From NCBI GenBank assembly GCA_002393575.1, contig DGSN01000007.1:6670-70669 (forward strand): a DNA stretch of 64,000 nt. Direction: 5' to 3'. Position 1 is the stretch's first letter. The number at the start of each line of letters is the position of its first letter. Under the pieces are notes generated by a model. That model had not been told where the DNA came from and made no database searches. It worked only from the letters and a program-made list of their open reading frames with translations. The position numbers were made by a program, and so were the translations under genes. This document shows positions 9,652 through 16,917 of the stretch, one piece after another. Origin of the DNA: Prevotellaceae bacterium UBA4361 (GTDB taxonomy: Bacteria > Bacteroidota > Bacteroidia > Bacteroidales > Bacteroidaceae).

Positions 9652-11145
9652 ATGGTTAGAGCATCCTATAATCCGTTGAACGGGCGATTCGCTAACACAT
9701 TCTCAAGATGTGTTAGCTACGAAGATGCAGAATCGCAAAAAGACAGTAACTTCTGGTCCGCGTCCGAGAACAATACCACGAATTCGTACAACGTGAATTT
9801 CCAGAATGGTAATGTGAACAACAACAACAAGTATAATTCGTATGTTGTCAGGGCGGTCACAGCGTTCCACGATTATAGCTCCGTGCCGCAAGCCTTTCTT
9901 GACTCTGTTTGGGCGGCGTACAAAGACTGTATGCACGGCAAGTTCCGTTCCAAGCAAGCCATCGAGTACATGTCTAAAGCCATAGAGGATATTCCCGCCT
10001 TGGCATACGAGTTGTGGAGCAAGACATATCAACCAGGCACATCCACCTGCTTTATGGTTCTCTATCCCAAACCGAGGGAGGTGTTTGCCGCCAGCTTTCG
10101 TGACAGGATTGTTCACCATTGGATTTGCTTACGGTTAGAGCCGTTGTTTGAGGAGCGTTTTGTGTCGCAGGGCAATGTCAGTTTCAATTGCCGTAAGGGT
10201 TTCGGTACAGACAAATGTGTTGCACATTGTGCTGAAGGCATGGAGCGTATCACTGGGCATTATCATCGTAAGGCATGGCTATTCAAGGGTGATATTGTAG
10301 GCTTCTTCATGAGTATAGACAAGTTGGTTTTGTGGTACTTCATGGAGAGGTTCATCAACCGATGGAGGAAGCGCATGGAGCGCAAGGGCTTCGAGTCGGT
10401 TTCTCCCGATGTCCTTGTTCGTCTTGGTATGCAGCGTATGCCAGAGATGTTCTGGGACGTGCTTATCCATACCACGAAGACAGTTGTGTTGCATCGTCCA
10501 GAAGAGAATTGTGTGCTGAATTCGCCCGTGCATCTTTGGGAGCGGTTATCGCCTAACAAGTCCTTGTTTGGTTGTGAGAAAACCAAGGGTGAGCCTATCG
10601 GTAATCTCACGACTCAGTTGTTTGCCAACTTCTTGATGTCGTATTTCGACATGTATGTGCTTTTCCTTTTCCGTCACCATTCGTTCTCCTACGAGCGGTT
10701 CGTGGATGATTTCGTCTGTCAGTGTGACGACCTCGATTTCCTGAAGGGTGCGATTGTGAAGATGGAAAAGTTCCTCAAGACCCATCTTCAGCTGGAGATG
10801 CACGAAGAGAGATACTTGCAGCCAGTGAGTCATGGCGTGTTGTTTGTCGGTACTTATATCAAGCCTTGCAGACTGTATCTTTCGAACAGGACGCTGGCTC
10901 GATTCAAGGAGCGTGCTATCGGGTTCCGTCGTCTGATGGAGGCAAAGAAGGATTTGACGTATCTGGACTGCAAGCGTATTGAGCAGGTCGTGAATTCCTA
11001 TCTTGGATTTTGTCGGAGGAAGCGAACCTATCATTATCGGAAGGAGATGATTGCGTTGATGGGTGAAATCTTTTGGACGTATTTCTATGTGCAGGGTCAC
11101 TATGAGAGTATCCACATGAAGAATGTATTCAAACTTAATTTATAA
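9652..11145 (+). CDS. DGR reverse transcriptase with the template repeat inside its 5' coding region
   Basis: 497 aa. Residues 31-72 are the translation of the template repeat, in the same frame as the variable repeat. The polymerase follows: start of the finger region near residue 80 (FLDSVWAAYKD), RT1/RT2 around residues 130-190 (KPREVFAASFRDRIVHHW; QGNVSFNCRKGFG), the GEPIGNLTTQLFANF block typical of group II/DGR enzymes, and the catalytic FVDD at residues 350-353 in place of YxDD. No ATG lies between the template repeat and the conserved fingers (the next is at 9931, inside the conserved region), so translation probably begins at 9652 and passes through the repeat. It copies template RNA into adenine-mutagenised cDNA. 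Confidence 0.92.
   Translation: MVRASYNPLNGRFANTFSRCVSYEDAESQKDSNFWSASENNTTNSYNVNFQNGNVNNNNKYNSYVVRAVTAFHDYSSVPQAFLDSVWAAYKDCMHGKFRSKQAIEYMSKAIEDIPALAYELWSKTYQPGTSTCFMVLYPKPREVFAASFRDRIVHHWICLRLEPLFEERFVSQGNVSFNCRKGFGTDKCVAHCAEGMERITGHYHRKAWLFKGDIVGFFMSIDKLVLWYFMERFINRWRKRMERKGFESVSPDVLVRLGMQRMPEMFWDVLIHTTKTVVLHRPEENCVLNSPVHLWERLSPNKSLFGCEKTKGEPIGNLTTQLFANFLMSYFDMYVLFLFRHHSFSYERFVDDFVCQCDDLDFLKGAIVKMEKFLKTHLQLEMHEERYLQPVSHGVLFVGTYIKPCRLYLSNRTLARFKERAIGFRRLMEAKKDLTYLDCKRIEQVVNSYLGFCRRKRTYHYRKEMIALMGEIFWTYFYVQGHYESIHMKNVFKLNL
9685..9735 (+). other. RNA hairpin immediately upstream of the DGR template repeat
   Basis: Perfect 10-bp stem GCTAACACAT (9691-9700) / ATGTGTTAGC (9708-9717), loop TCTCAAG, extended after an internal loop by CGATTC (9685-9690) / GAATCG (9730-9735). 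It ends 7 bases before the template repeat. It is probably a structural part of the template RNA; inference. Confidence 0.6.
9743..9867 (+). repeat. DGR template repeat (TR)
   Basis: 125-base invariant copy of the repeat at 9002-9126. It is rich in AAC/AAT codons in the diversified part (NNTTN, NVN, NNNNK), which lets single-adenine changes reach many amino acids, as in known DGRs. It lies within the first 72 codons of the reverse transcriptase frame. Confidence 0.95.
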
Positions 11146-11155
11146 AATCAAAAAA

Positions 11156-12250
11156 ATGAAACAGAAATTTACAGAGAAGCCAAGTCAGATGGTGACGAGT
11201 GTAGGTCCACAAGTGATTTATATTACTTTGAACTATAATGTCGCCCCGTCTGATGATGGAGAATGGGAAGCAGACAGTGTGCAGTTCAAGTCAGAGGAAG
11301 TGCCTACCATCACGGAGGTTGCCGATGCCATCATTGGGTCGGGAAGGCTGTGTAGTGTTCAGGAGCTTGAAGGTGTCAGTAATGCGCTTGTCCATACTTT
11401 CAATGTGCATGTAGAAGACGATGAGCTGTTTGAGGCATCTAAGAAGTTGTTGTTCGCACTTAACTCGGCTTACGGATCGTCGGAGGATGTCAATGTCTTC
11501 CGCTATGAGGACAAGAACTGCTGGATAGACAAAACCACACGTACCAGTATTCTTTCGAGGCTTGACGCAGAAGAAGAGAAAGGCAAGAGAACCACCAATC
11601 TCTCCTTTGGGAATTGTCATTTGTTCAACGTGCCGATTGCGAGTGCGAGGTCGATGCTGAAGGACTTGGAGGTGTATGCCGCTGAGTGCTACGACATGAC
11701 TAACAGTCATCAGTTGTCGATTGAAGGCTTGGAGACTTACGCGGCTGTCCATGAATACGACTATCAAGACGGCTATCCTGAACCGCTTTCCTTCGGTGAC
11801 GAGATATTTACCTACGTGAAGAAGGAGCCAACCGCCAAGGATGTAGTCGCTGCTTTAAAGAAGATGGTGTTGCCAACGGTGGTGGAGCGAGATGATGATG
11901 CCGCTTTGGAGTGTATTGAACTCTTTCCATCTTGGGAGTCGATGCTTGGTAAGGAGCTGAAGAAAGATGAGCGTTACTACTATGATGATGCGCTCTGGAA
12001 GGTGGTGCAGACACATACGGCACAAGACAACTGGAATCCAAGAGTTGCCACATCGTTGTTCACCCAAGTTGTGAAGGGTGGTGCTGATGAAGGCACATTG
12101 GAAAATCCTATTCCTTTCAGTATAAACATGGAGCTGGTGGAAGGCTTGTATTATCTTGACGAGGGCGTTGTGTATCTGTGTATCGAATCGCTTACTCAGT
12201 GCTTATGGCACCTCGCTTCGATTCCAAGGTACGCGAAAGCGGTGGAATAG
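11156..12250 (+). CDS. Tail-associated protein with carbohydrate-binding-like module
   Basis: 364 aa. The ATG at 11156, 10 bases after the reverse transcriptase stop, is preferred to the ATG at 11123 that overlaps it. The N-terminal third resembles DUF4376-like phage proteins (ITEVADAIIGSGRLCSVQELEGVSNAL). Around residues 275-310 it has a small CBM5/12-like module (ERYYYDDALWKVVQTHTAQ, then DNWNP), similar in plan to the module before the variable domain of the 2146-aa protein. A fibre or decoration role is inferred. Confidence 0.55.
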   Translation: MKQKFTEKPSQMVTSVGPQVIYITLNYNVAPSDDGEWEADSVQFKSEEVPTITEVADAIIGSGRLCSVQELEGVSNALVHTFNVHVEDDELFEASKKLLFALNSAYGSSEDVNVFRYEDKNCWIDKTTRTSILSRLDAEEEKGKRTTNLSFGNCHLFNVPIASARSMLKDLEVYAAECYDMTNSHQLSIEGLETYAAVHEYDYQDGYPEPLSFGDEIFTYVKKEPTAKDVVAALKKMVLPTVVERDDDAALECIELFPSWESMLGKELKKDERYYYDDALWKVVQTHTAQDNWNPRVATSLFTQVVKGGADEGTLENPIPFSINMELVEGLYYLDEGVVYLCIESLTQCLWHLASIPRYAKAVE

Positions 12251-12312
12251 GTTTTGGAAATTGAGACTTTTTATCAATATTTTAGTATTAACCCCAAATA
12301 ACAAGAAGGAAT

Positions 12313-12570
12313 ATGAAAGAAATTATTAAATTTATCGGCAGAATTTTCAAGTGGAAAACTCGCTGGGCATGGATGTTGGCGGGTTTGGTGGTAGGATTGA
12401 GTTCGTGCAACTGGTACAATGCCGCACATTCGGGAGTGATTATGAGTATCTTTTACGTGGTTTACTTTCGTGTCGAGTACAAGAAAGACCACAGTTGGTG
12501 GACAATGATATTAACTTTCTTGTGCTCCGTAGTAGGACAAGGAATTATTCAATTATTGACAGAGCAATGA
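12313..12570 (+). CDS. Small membrane protein
   Basis: 85 aa with two or three hydrophobic segments (about residues 18-32, 41-52 and 62-80). It lies in the interval between the fibre genes and the lysis genes, and its stop overlaps the next start (ATGA). It could be a holin-type or lysis-accessory protein; no family recognised. Confidence 0.55.
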   Translation: MKEIIKFIGRIFKWKTRWAWMLAGLVVGLSSCNWYNAAHSGVIMSIFYVVYFRVEYKKDHSWWTMILTFLCSVVGQGIIQLLTEQ

Positions 12571-12728
12571 AAAAGGAATATTTAAAACCAGCAATGATAA
12601 CTCGTGAAACTGAATTAGATGCAGACTATGCGCAGTTCTATTCCTATCACGAGGGTTGTGCAACTCCACAGGTAAAGGCAGAGCCTTCACATACGGAGAA
12701 AGAGGATGAGTGGGGTAATATTTGGTAA
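12567..12728 (+). CDS. Short Bacteroidales-type peptide (53 aa)
   Basis: It starts at an ATGA overlap with the preceding gene. It begins MKKEYLKPAMITRE and ends EDEWGNIW. The layout, MKKxYxxPxM at the start and an acidic tail with a W-G motif, is common in tiny proteins scattered through Prevotella and Bacteroides genomes. The function is unknown. A longer reading from 12351 in this frame is a shadow of the upstream gene. Confidence 0.5.
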   Translation: MKKEYLKPAMITRETELDADYAQFYSYHEGCATPQVKAEPSHTEKEDEWGNIW

Positions 12729-12747
12729 CACTAAAAAACAATGTAAT

Positions 12748-12975
12748 ATGAAATGGCTTGATAGTTTGAAGGCAGTTGACAGGAACAAGGTGGGTGCTAT
12801 TGTCTTTTTTGTCTTGGGTCTCTTGATTAGCGGACTTGCTTGTATGCTTGCCGTATATCGTGAGTTGGCTCAGGAAAAGAAAAGCGGTGTATTGGAACGA
12901 GAGGATTTGAAGAACTATGTGAAATGGAGCGGAATTGGTGCTATTGTCCAGGCATTCATTCTGATGGTACTTTAA
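12748..12975 (+). CDS. Small two-helix membrane protein
   Basis: 75 aa. The start at 12748 is preferred over 12706 because 12706 lies inside the previous gene. Two hydrophobic helices (about residues 16-38 and 59-75) flank a short charged loop with EKKSGVLEREDLK. It lies directly upstream of the holin-like gene, so a lysis or membrane role is plausible but unproven. Confidence 0.5.
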   Translation: MKWLDSLKAVDRNKVGAIVFFVLGLLISGLACMLAVYRELAQEKKSGVLEREDLKNYVKWSGIGAIVQAFILMVL

Positions 12976-12996
12976 TCATTATTATGTAGAAAAAAA

Positions 12997-13473
12997 ATGG
13001 AAGGAAGAGAAGTAACATTGATTATAGTTGGTTGTCTGGTGGTGTTGTTCTATGTCATCGTCTTCGGACTGATTGGTGCTGATTTATGGAGCGGCGTTCG
13101 TAAGGCAAAGAAGCGAGGTGAAATGAGGACGAGCGAGGCATATCGCAGAACCATCGACAAGCTGAACAAGTATTACAACATGCTTATCGCATTGACCTTT
13201 GTGGATGCTGTCCAAATCGGGCTGATATTCTTTCTTTGGCATGAGTATCGCTATGATATTCCTATGGTTCCCTTGTTTACGCTTCTCGGTACGTTCTACA
13301 TTTCCTTTGTGGAGGTGAAGAGTATTGTAGAGCCATCGAATGTTAAGGAGAAGAAGGCGCAAGAGGATTTCATCCGCATACTTAGAGAGATAGCAAAGAA
13401 CCAGGACCTTAAAGACAGGGTGCTTTCAGTATTGGAAAACAAAGAAAACAAGGAGCATGATGAAACTGAGTGA
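12997..13473 (+). CDS. Holin-like membrane protein
   Basis: 158 aa. There is an N-terminal hydrophobic helix (residues 6-30), further hydrophobic stretches near residues 62-78 and 88-106, and a long charged helical C-terminus. This layout and the overlap with the endolysin gene (13457) match holins of Bacteroidales phages, which form membrane lesions that release the endolysin. The family assignment rests on topology and neighbours rather than a signature motif. Confidence 0.55.
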   Translation: MEGREVTLIIVGCLVVLFYVIVFGLIGADLWSGVRKAKKRGEMRTSEAYRRTIDKLNKYYNMLIALTFVDAVQIGLIFFLWHEYRYDIPMVPLFTLLGTFYISFVEVKSIVEPSNVKEKKAQEDFIRILREIAKNQDLKDRVLSVLENKENKEHDETE

Positions 13474-13936
13474 TAATTTCACGCTTGAGGAGCTGATAAA
13501 ATCAGCTACAGCGCAAAGGTTAGGTATCGACAATACGCCCAGTGTTGTTGTCAAGAATAAACTTGCGACGTTATGCAGGAAAGTTCTCCAGCCACTACGT
13601 AACAAGTATAATAGAAGTATTGTCGTCACCTGTGGGTATCGTTGTCCGAGGTTGAACAAGGTTGTTGGTGGAGCTTCTACCAGTGACCATCTCTACGGTA
13701 ATGCCGCCGACATTCGAAGCCAGAGCGATTCAAGAGCCGATAACAAGGCTCTGTTTGACCTGCTTGTGAAGATGATGAAGAACGGAGAGATAGGTGTCAA
13801 GCAGATTATCAACGAATACGACTATGACTGGATACATGTAAGCTACCAAGACGGTAGAACGGCAAAGAGGAATGAAGTTCTTGAAGCGTTCAGAAACAAA
13901 GAAGGCAAAACGATTTATCGGCGTTTGTCGGTTTGA
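13457..13936 (+). CDS. Endolysin, peptidase M15A family (L-Ala-D-Glu / D,D-type peptidase)
   Basis: 159 aa. It begins with the family N-terminus (LSDNFTLEELIKSATAQ) and holds the zinc ligands of M15A enzymes: SxxH-x6-D as STSDHLYGNAAD (His78, Asp85) and the second His in WIHVSY (His127). The length is normal for a single-domain phage M15 endolysin. It cleaves peptide cross-links or stems of peptidoglycan at lysis. Its start overlaps the holin-like gene by 17 bases and an AAGGAG lies just upstream. No signal peptide is seen, consistent with release through the holin. Confidence 0.88.
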   Translation: MMKLSDNFTLEELIKSATAQRLGIDNTPSVVVKNKLATLCRKVLQPLRNKYNRSIVVTCGYRCPRLNKVVGGASTSDHLYGNAADIRSQSDSRADNKALFDLLVKMMKNGEIGVKQIINEYDYDWIHVSYQDGRTAKRNEVLEAFRNKEGKTIYRRLSV

Positions 13937-13962
13937 TAGAACGAAAACGGAACTTTCTTTTA

Positions 13963-13990
13963 CCCGAAAGCAGAACTTTCGGGAACGGTA
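13963..13990 (+). repeat. Dispersed palindrome, ACGGTGG-class copy
   Basis: CCCGAAAG-CAGAA-CTTTCGGG (8-bp perfect stem) followed by AACGGTA, between the endolysin and the spanin-like gene. Member of the genome-wide palindrome family (see 25571, 40383 and others). Confidence 0.85.
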
Positions 13991-14007
13991 ACTAAAAGCA
14001 AGATGTT

Positions 14008-14556
14008 ATGAAGGATATAGCAAAGATGCAGCTCTGTGCGATTGGGGTGCTGGCTGTGATTGTGCTGGCTGTGATTTGTGTGCGCAGTTGTTATGAGCCG
14101 AGTGTTGTGTTCAAGGAGACGAGGGACACGGTGACGGTGAGTGACACGGTGACGGTGCATGACACCGTGAGGGTGCGCGAGCCCGTACCGACGGACAGTA
14201 TGCAGGTAAGGACCGAAGTGGGGTATCTGAAGGTGTCGGCAGAACCGACACTTACTGAGAAAGACGACCATCTTATTGACGCCAATAAGATGATGGACAG
14301 TGTTCAGGTGGAGATACCGATTGAGCAGACAATCTATGAGGATAGTCTATATAGGGCTTGGGTCAGTGGCTATCATGCAAAGCTGGACTCCATTGAACTG
14401 AGGATGCGAACGACGATCATTACCAACACACAGACAATTACTATCAAGAAATATCCGCGTTGGGGTGTTGGTGTGATGGGTGGTGTTGGTCTTGGAATGA
14501 AGAACAAAAACGCCGAGCCGTTTGTTGGGGTAGGCGTGTACTATAGATTATTTTAG
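14008..14556 (+). CDS. Spanin-like (Rz-like) inner-membrane protein, DUF6808-like
   Basis: 182 aa. There is one N-terminal hydrophobic helix (about residues 8-27), then a polar region with Thr/Val-rich repeats (DTVTVSDTVTVHDTVRV) and a C-terminal beta segment ending in GVGVYYRLF. The DSLYRAWVSGYHAKLDSI motif is characteristic of Bacteroidales phage proteins that follow the endolysin. A role in disrupting the outer membrane, or linking the membranes, at lysis is inferred from topology and position. It ends 33 bases before a strong terminator that closes the late operon. Confidence 0.6.
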   Translation: MKDIAKMQLCAIGVLAVIVLAVICVRSCYEPSVVFKETRDTVTVSDTVTVHDTVRVREPVPTDSMQVRTEVGYLKVSAEPTLTEKDDHLIDANKMMDSVQVEIPIEQTIYEDSLYRAWVSGYHAKLDSIELRMRTTIITNTQTITIKKYPRWGVGVMGGVGLGMKNKNAEPFVGVGVYYRLF

Positions 14557-14588
14557 TTAAAAGTTAGTTAGTTTTTGAATTACGTTGG

Positions 14589-14624
14589 ACGGTTTCTTGT
14601 CGTGAGGCAAGGACCGTTTTTTTT
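14589..14624 (+). terminator. Intrinsic terminator of the plus-strand tail/lysis operon
   Basis: ACGGT...ACCGT outer stem and CTTG...CAAG inner stem, followed by eight T. It separates the plus-strand late genes from the converging minus-strand genes. Confidence 0.85.
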
Positions 14625-14641
14625 GTAGTGGATGGGGTCAA

Positions 14642-15028
14642 TTAAACATAAGATTTGTTGTGAAATCCATCTGGGAGGATGGGGTTCATGGGATTGATGG
14701 GGTTGTTGGGGCTGGTGGAATAGATGATTTTGTTGTAGATTTCCGCTGTGCGGAATTCAAGACAGCATCCTTGGGATGTCACCCAACCATCGTCGAGCAG
14801 GATGGCGTCGGACTCCATGACGGCTTGGATACATCTTCCCATTGCTTCCGCTTCGGTGTAGGTTCCGAGTGGGTTCAGGTCGAAGGAGGAAACGATGTCG
14901 TAGCATTCCTGGTAGATGGATGGCAGTTGTTCCTTGATTTCTTCCACACGTTTCCGAGCTGTCTCGTACTTCTCTTGGAAGGTAGCTTCCGAACGTGCGT
15001 TGATGGGTGTGGAGATATAGAGTTTCAT
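14642..15028 (-). CDS. DUF4406-like (nucleoside 2-deoxyribosyltransferase-like) protein
   Basis: 128 aa. It begins MKLYISTPINA, the nucleotide-binding beta-loop typical of DUF4406, and contains a conserved ESDAILLDDGWVTSQGC-type segment. The fold is related to nucleoside deoxyribosyltransferases; the substrate is unknown. The C-terminus (NPINPMNP) is the translation of the dispersed GGGGTTNATGGGG repeat, so the natural C-terminus may have been extended by the repeat. It overlaps the upstream gene by 4 bases (ATGA). Confidence 0.7.
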   Translation of the reverse strand: MKLYISTPINARSEATFQEKYETARKRVEEIKEQLPSIYQECYDIVSSFDLNPLGTYTEAEAMGRCIQAVMESDAILLDDGWVTSQGCCLEFRTAEIYNKIIYSTSPNNPINPMNPILPDGFHNKSYV

Positions 15029-15276
15029 TGTTCTTTGTTTTGGTTTTTGACGATGGAGAGGTCGATGCCGCTGTCGTTGAAATACTCGAATGCCTTCTTA
15101 AAGAGTTTTTGGCAGCGGCGTGGAGGGGTGGTCATGTATCTGTGCATTTCGTTGAAGAGTGTGCAGGGCAATGGTCCTTTGGCTGGGGTCATGTGTGTGG
15201 AGTAGTCGAAGAGGAACGGGCATTGTCCGCAGCACGCAGGTTGTTCATATATTTTTCTTCCGTCGATGATTACCAT
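15025..15276 (-). CDS. Small Cys-containing conserved phage protein
   Basis: 83 aa with Cys residues arranged as CCGQC near the start and another Cys in PLPCTLF, suggesting metal binding. It is coupled to the downstream DUF4406-like gene by an ATGA overlap. A run of nine G (15298-15306 on the plus strand) lies about 22 bases upstream of its start. No family recognised. Confidence 0.5.
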   Translation of the reverse strand: MVIIDGRKIYEQPACCGQCPFLFDYSTHMTPAKGPLPCTLFNEMHRYMTTPPRRCQKLFKKAFEYFNDSGIDLSIVKNQNKEQ

Positions 15277-15456
15277 GTGAAGTTGTGTATTAAAACTGGG
15301 GGGGGGTAGTCCGAGGCTGCTACCCCTTCCCAGCTGCCAAACACCACGGGGACGTATGTGTCTGTGATTTTTAGGGTTTGAAGGGATTTCTGAAATGGAG
15401 GGGAATCCTGTTTAGTACCATTATCCCCTCTGCGGGCTGTGGTAAGCCTGAGAGAT

Positions 15457-15564
15457 ATGTTGTTTGCTCAATGGCAAGGGTTATGCGAGGCGTTCGTTCC
15501 TATCTTCGCAGACAAGTCCGAACTGAATTATGAAGAAATCTATAATGCTTTCTTATGGGGTTGA
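15457..15564 (+). CDS. Possible 35-aa plus-strand peptide or gene remnant
   Basis: It reads MLFAQWQGLCEAFVPIFADK and continues to a TGA at 15562. The composition looks protein-like and the frame is open back to 15394 without another ATG. It lies against the direction of the neighbouring genes and ends at a repeat, so it may be a remnant. No family recognised. Confidence 0.25.
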   Translation: MLFAQWQGLCEAFVPIFADKSELNYEEIYNAFLWG

Positions 15565-15572
15565 TGAGTAGG

Positions 15573-15600
15573 CTCTCGGCAGAACCGAGAGGTACGGAGA
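15573..15600 (+). repeat. Dispersed palindrome, TACGGAGAAA-class copy
   Basis: CTCTCGG-CAGAA-CCGAGAG followed by GTACGGAGAAA. Same CAGAA loop as the CCGAAAG versions but a different, fully paired stem. Confidence 0.85.
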
Positions 15601-15615
15601 AAGCCGATGGATTCA

Positions 15616-16206
15616 TCAATGCTTATGCTGTGGATTCTCTGCTTCGCATTCTATTTGTCGGATGCGTTCTTCGCAGATGTGGATGATTTTCTCGTAGTCG
15701 AGTCGTCGGCTGTCCCCTTGTTTGGTACGGAGGATGCGCTTCACGATGTCGGCATCCCACGGGTTCAAGTTGTATTCTTGCCAGATGCTCCACGGTTGGA
15801 TGATGTGGCGCGAATAGTCGCTTTTGCCTCGGTTGTAGGAACGGACAGATGTGTCGAGCACACCCAAACGTCTCAGTGCCTGGTAGGTTTCCTCGTCGAG
15901 TTGACGGCTATTCACTGGTTTGTTGTCAGGTGGTGTGTTCGGGACTGTGGAATGTTTAACCAAGTCTGCTTCTTGCTCACAGAGTGTGAAAGCAAAGCCG
16001 TCTTCGCATTCCACTATATAGACGTTATTGTTGTTTCCATCATAGAATCGGAAAATAACCTGCAGGTTGTCGTTGTACTCTTTGTTTAGGTCAGAAGAAA
16101 CAAAACTACTAATGTTGTTTATTTTGAGTATATCCCCGATATTGTATTTGAATGTGGGGCGGGAAATGAGGGTGTCTTGGGTTGTTTGGGTGTTTGGTGA
16201 GGACAT
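15616..16206 (-). CDS. DUF3310-like phage protein
   Basis: 196 aa. The C-terminal 65 residues (SDYSRHIIQPWSIWQEYNLN, then PWDADIVKRILR) resemble the DUF3310 fold found in many phages. The N-terminal 80 residues look like a small beta-domain for sensing or binding (YNIGDILKINNIS), and Pro/Asn linkers separate the two. The molecular function of DUF3310 is not established. It starts at 16206 after a GGGGTT-type repeat. Confidence 0.55.
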   Translation of the reverse strand: MSSPNTQTTQDTLISRPTFKYNIGDILKINNISSFVSSDLNKEYNDNLQVIFRFYDGNNNNVYIVECEDGFAFTLCEQEADLVKHSTVPNTPPDNKPVNSRQLDEETYQALRRLGVLDTSVRSYNRGKSDYSRHIIQPWSIWQEYNLNPWDADIVKRILRTKQGDSRRLDYEKIIHICEERIRQIECEAENPQHKH

Positions 16207-16235
16207 TTGTTGATGGGTTTATGGGGTTGATGAAA

Positions 16236-16263
16236 CCCGAAACAAAATTTCGGGGAACGGTGG
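16236..16263 (+). repeat. Dispersed palindrome, AAAA-loop variant
   Basis: CCCGAAA-CAAAA-TTTCGGG followed by GAACGGTGG. A degenerate second copy (CCGAA...TTCGG) follows at 16274-16295. Confidence 0.8.
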
Positions 16264-16307
16264 AGAGGGAGGACCGAAAGCGGAACTTGGTTCGGAAAAA
16301 CTGAAAA

Positions 16308-16370
16308 ACCGATGGGTGGGTTGGAACCACCATCAGGGGATGAGCCTCGCATTCGTTATGCTACATCGGT
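16308..16370 (-). tRNA. tRNA-like element, possible CAT anticodon (atypical)
   Basis: Read on the minus strand: a perfect 7-bp acceptor stem ACCGATG/CATCGGT, TA at positions 8-9, a 4-bp D stem GCAT/ATGC with only a 5-base loop, an AGG-CTCATCC-CCT arm that would present CAT, and a canonical 5-bp T arm GGTGG-TTCCAAC-CCACC. The total is only 63 nt, with a short D loop and a 3-bp anticodon stem, and four T follow. It could be a minimal or decayed tRNA-Met, or a tRNA mimic. Confidence 0.4.
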
Positions 16371-16442
16371 TGATTTGCAATTTTAAATATTTCCCAATTT
16401 ATTCCCTTTTTTGATGAAAGGAGGTTGATGATTCATCGGCTA

Positions 16443-16700
16443 TTATGTTTTTGGTGGACTCGATTCATTTTGTTGAAATGTTTTCATTGGTTGACTGAAG
16501 TGTGGGTAGTGACAGATGATTGCCATCTCCTTTTGGTTGCTTGGATTTGATTCGTCGGCTCCTCCAAAGCAGGGGCATTTGATGCAGTTCATGTCGCCGA
16601 TTTTGACGTGCATGACGGTGCCGACTGGAAAGTTAACGCTGGAACCGTGCGGACAGCTTCGGCGGATGCTGTCTAAGTCAAAGCATTTCTCTGTTGCCAT
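16443..16700 (-). CDS. Small Cys-rich protein
   Basis: 85 aa with SCPHGSSVNFPVGTVMHVKI and CIKCPCF, then CHYPHF: five to six Cys/His in a short beta-rich domain, which suggests zinc binding. Its start overlaps the upstream gene's end by 23 bases. Function unknown. Confidence 0.5.
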   Translation of the reverse strand: MATEKCFDLDSIRRSCPHGSSVNFPVGTVMHVKIGDMNCIKCPCFGGADESNPSNQKEMAIICHYPHFSQPMKTFQQNESSPPKT

Positions 16701-16914
16701 ATTTTGTTTTGAAATCGATGATTACTTTTTTCAATAGTTCTTTTCTTGCGGACTCGCAGAGCGGTAGTAGGTCCTGAGCGAAGTTGCACACTGCCAACTC
16801 ACAAGCCTTCTCTGCATTCTCTTTTGAAATCATGGGAACGGCTTCGCATTGGTTATTCTGCTCTTTGTAATCAGCTGCAATGATATGTCGCTGTATGTAT
16901 TCCTGGTAGGTCAT
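16678..16914 (-). CDS. Small helical hypothetical protein
   Basis: 78 aa, mostly helical, starting MTYQEYIQRHIIAADYKEQ. It lies three bases from the upstream gene's stop and overlaps the downstream gene, so it is part of the minus-strand early operon. No recognised domain. Confidence 0.45.
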   Translation of the reverse strand: MTYQEYIQRHIIAADYKEQNNQCEAVPMISKENAEKACELAVCNFAQDLLPLCESARKELLKKVIIDFKTKYGNREML

Positions 16915-16917
16915 TCT

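Larger units (their letters stand above)
15277..15615. other. Intergenic stretch with G-run, hairpin and repeat
   Basis: About 340 bases between two minus-strand genes. It holds a G9 run (15298-15306) overlapping a GGGGTAG/CTACCCC hairpin (15303-15325), a short plus-strand open frame (15457-15564) and a palindrome repeat at 15573. No promoter with both boxes is seen. Confidence 0.5.

Noticed and set aside
11123..11155. Earlier ATG for the 11156 gene
   Set aside because: Overlaps the reverse transcriptase end and adds an AT-rich basic peptide; the second ATG is 10 bases after the RT stop.
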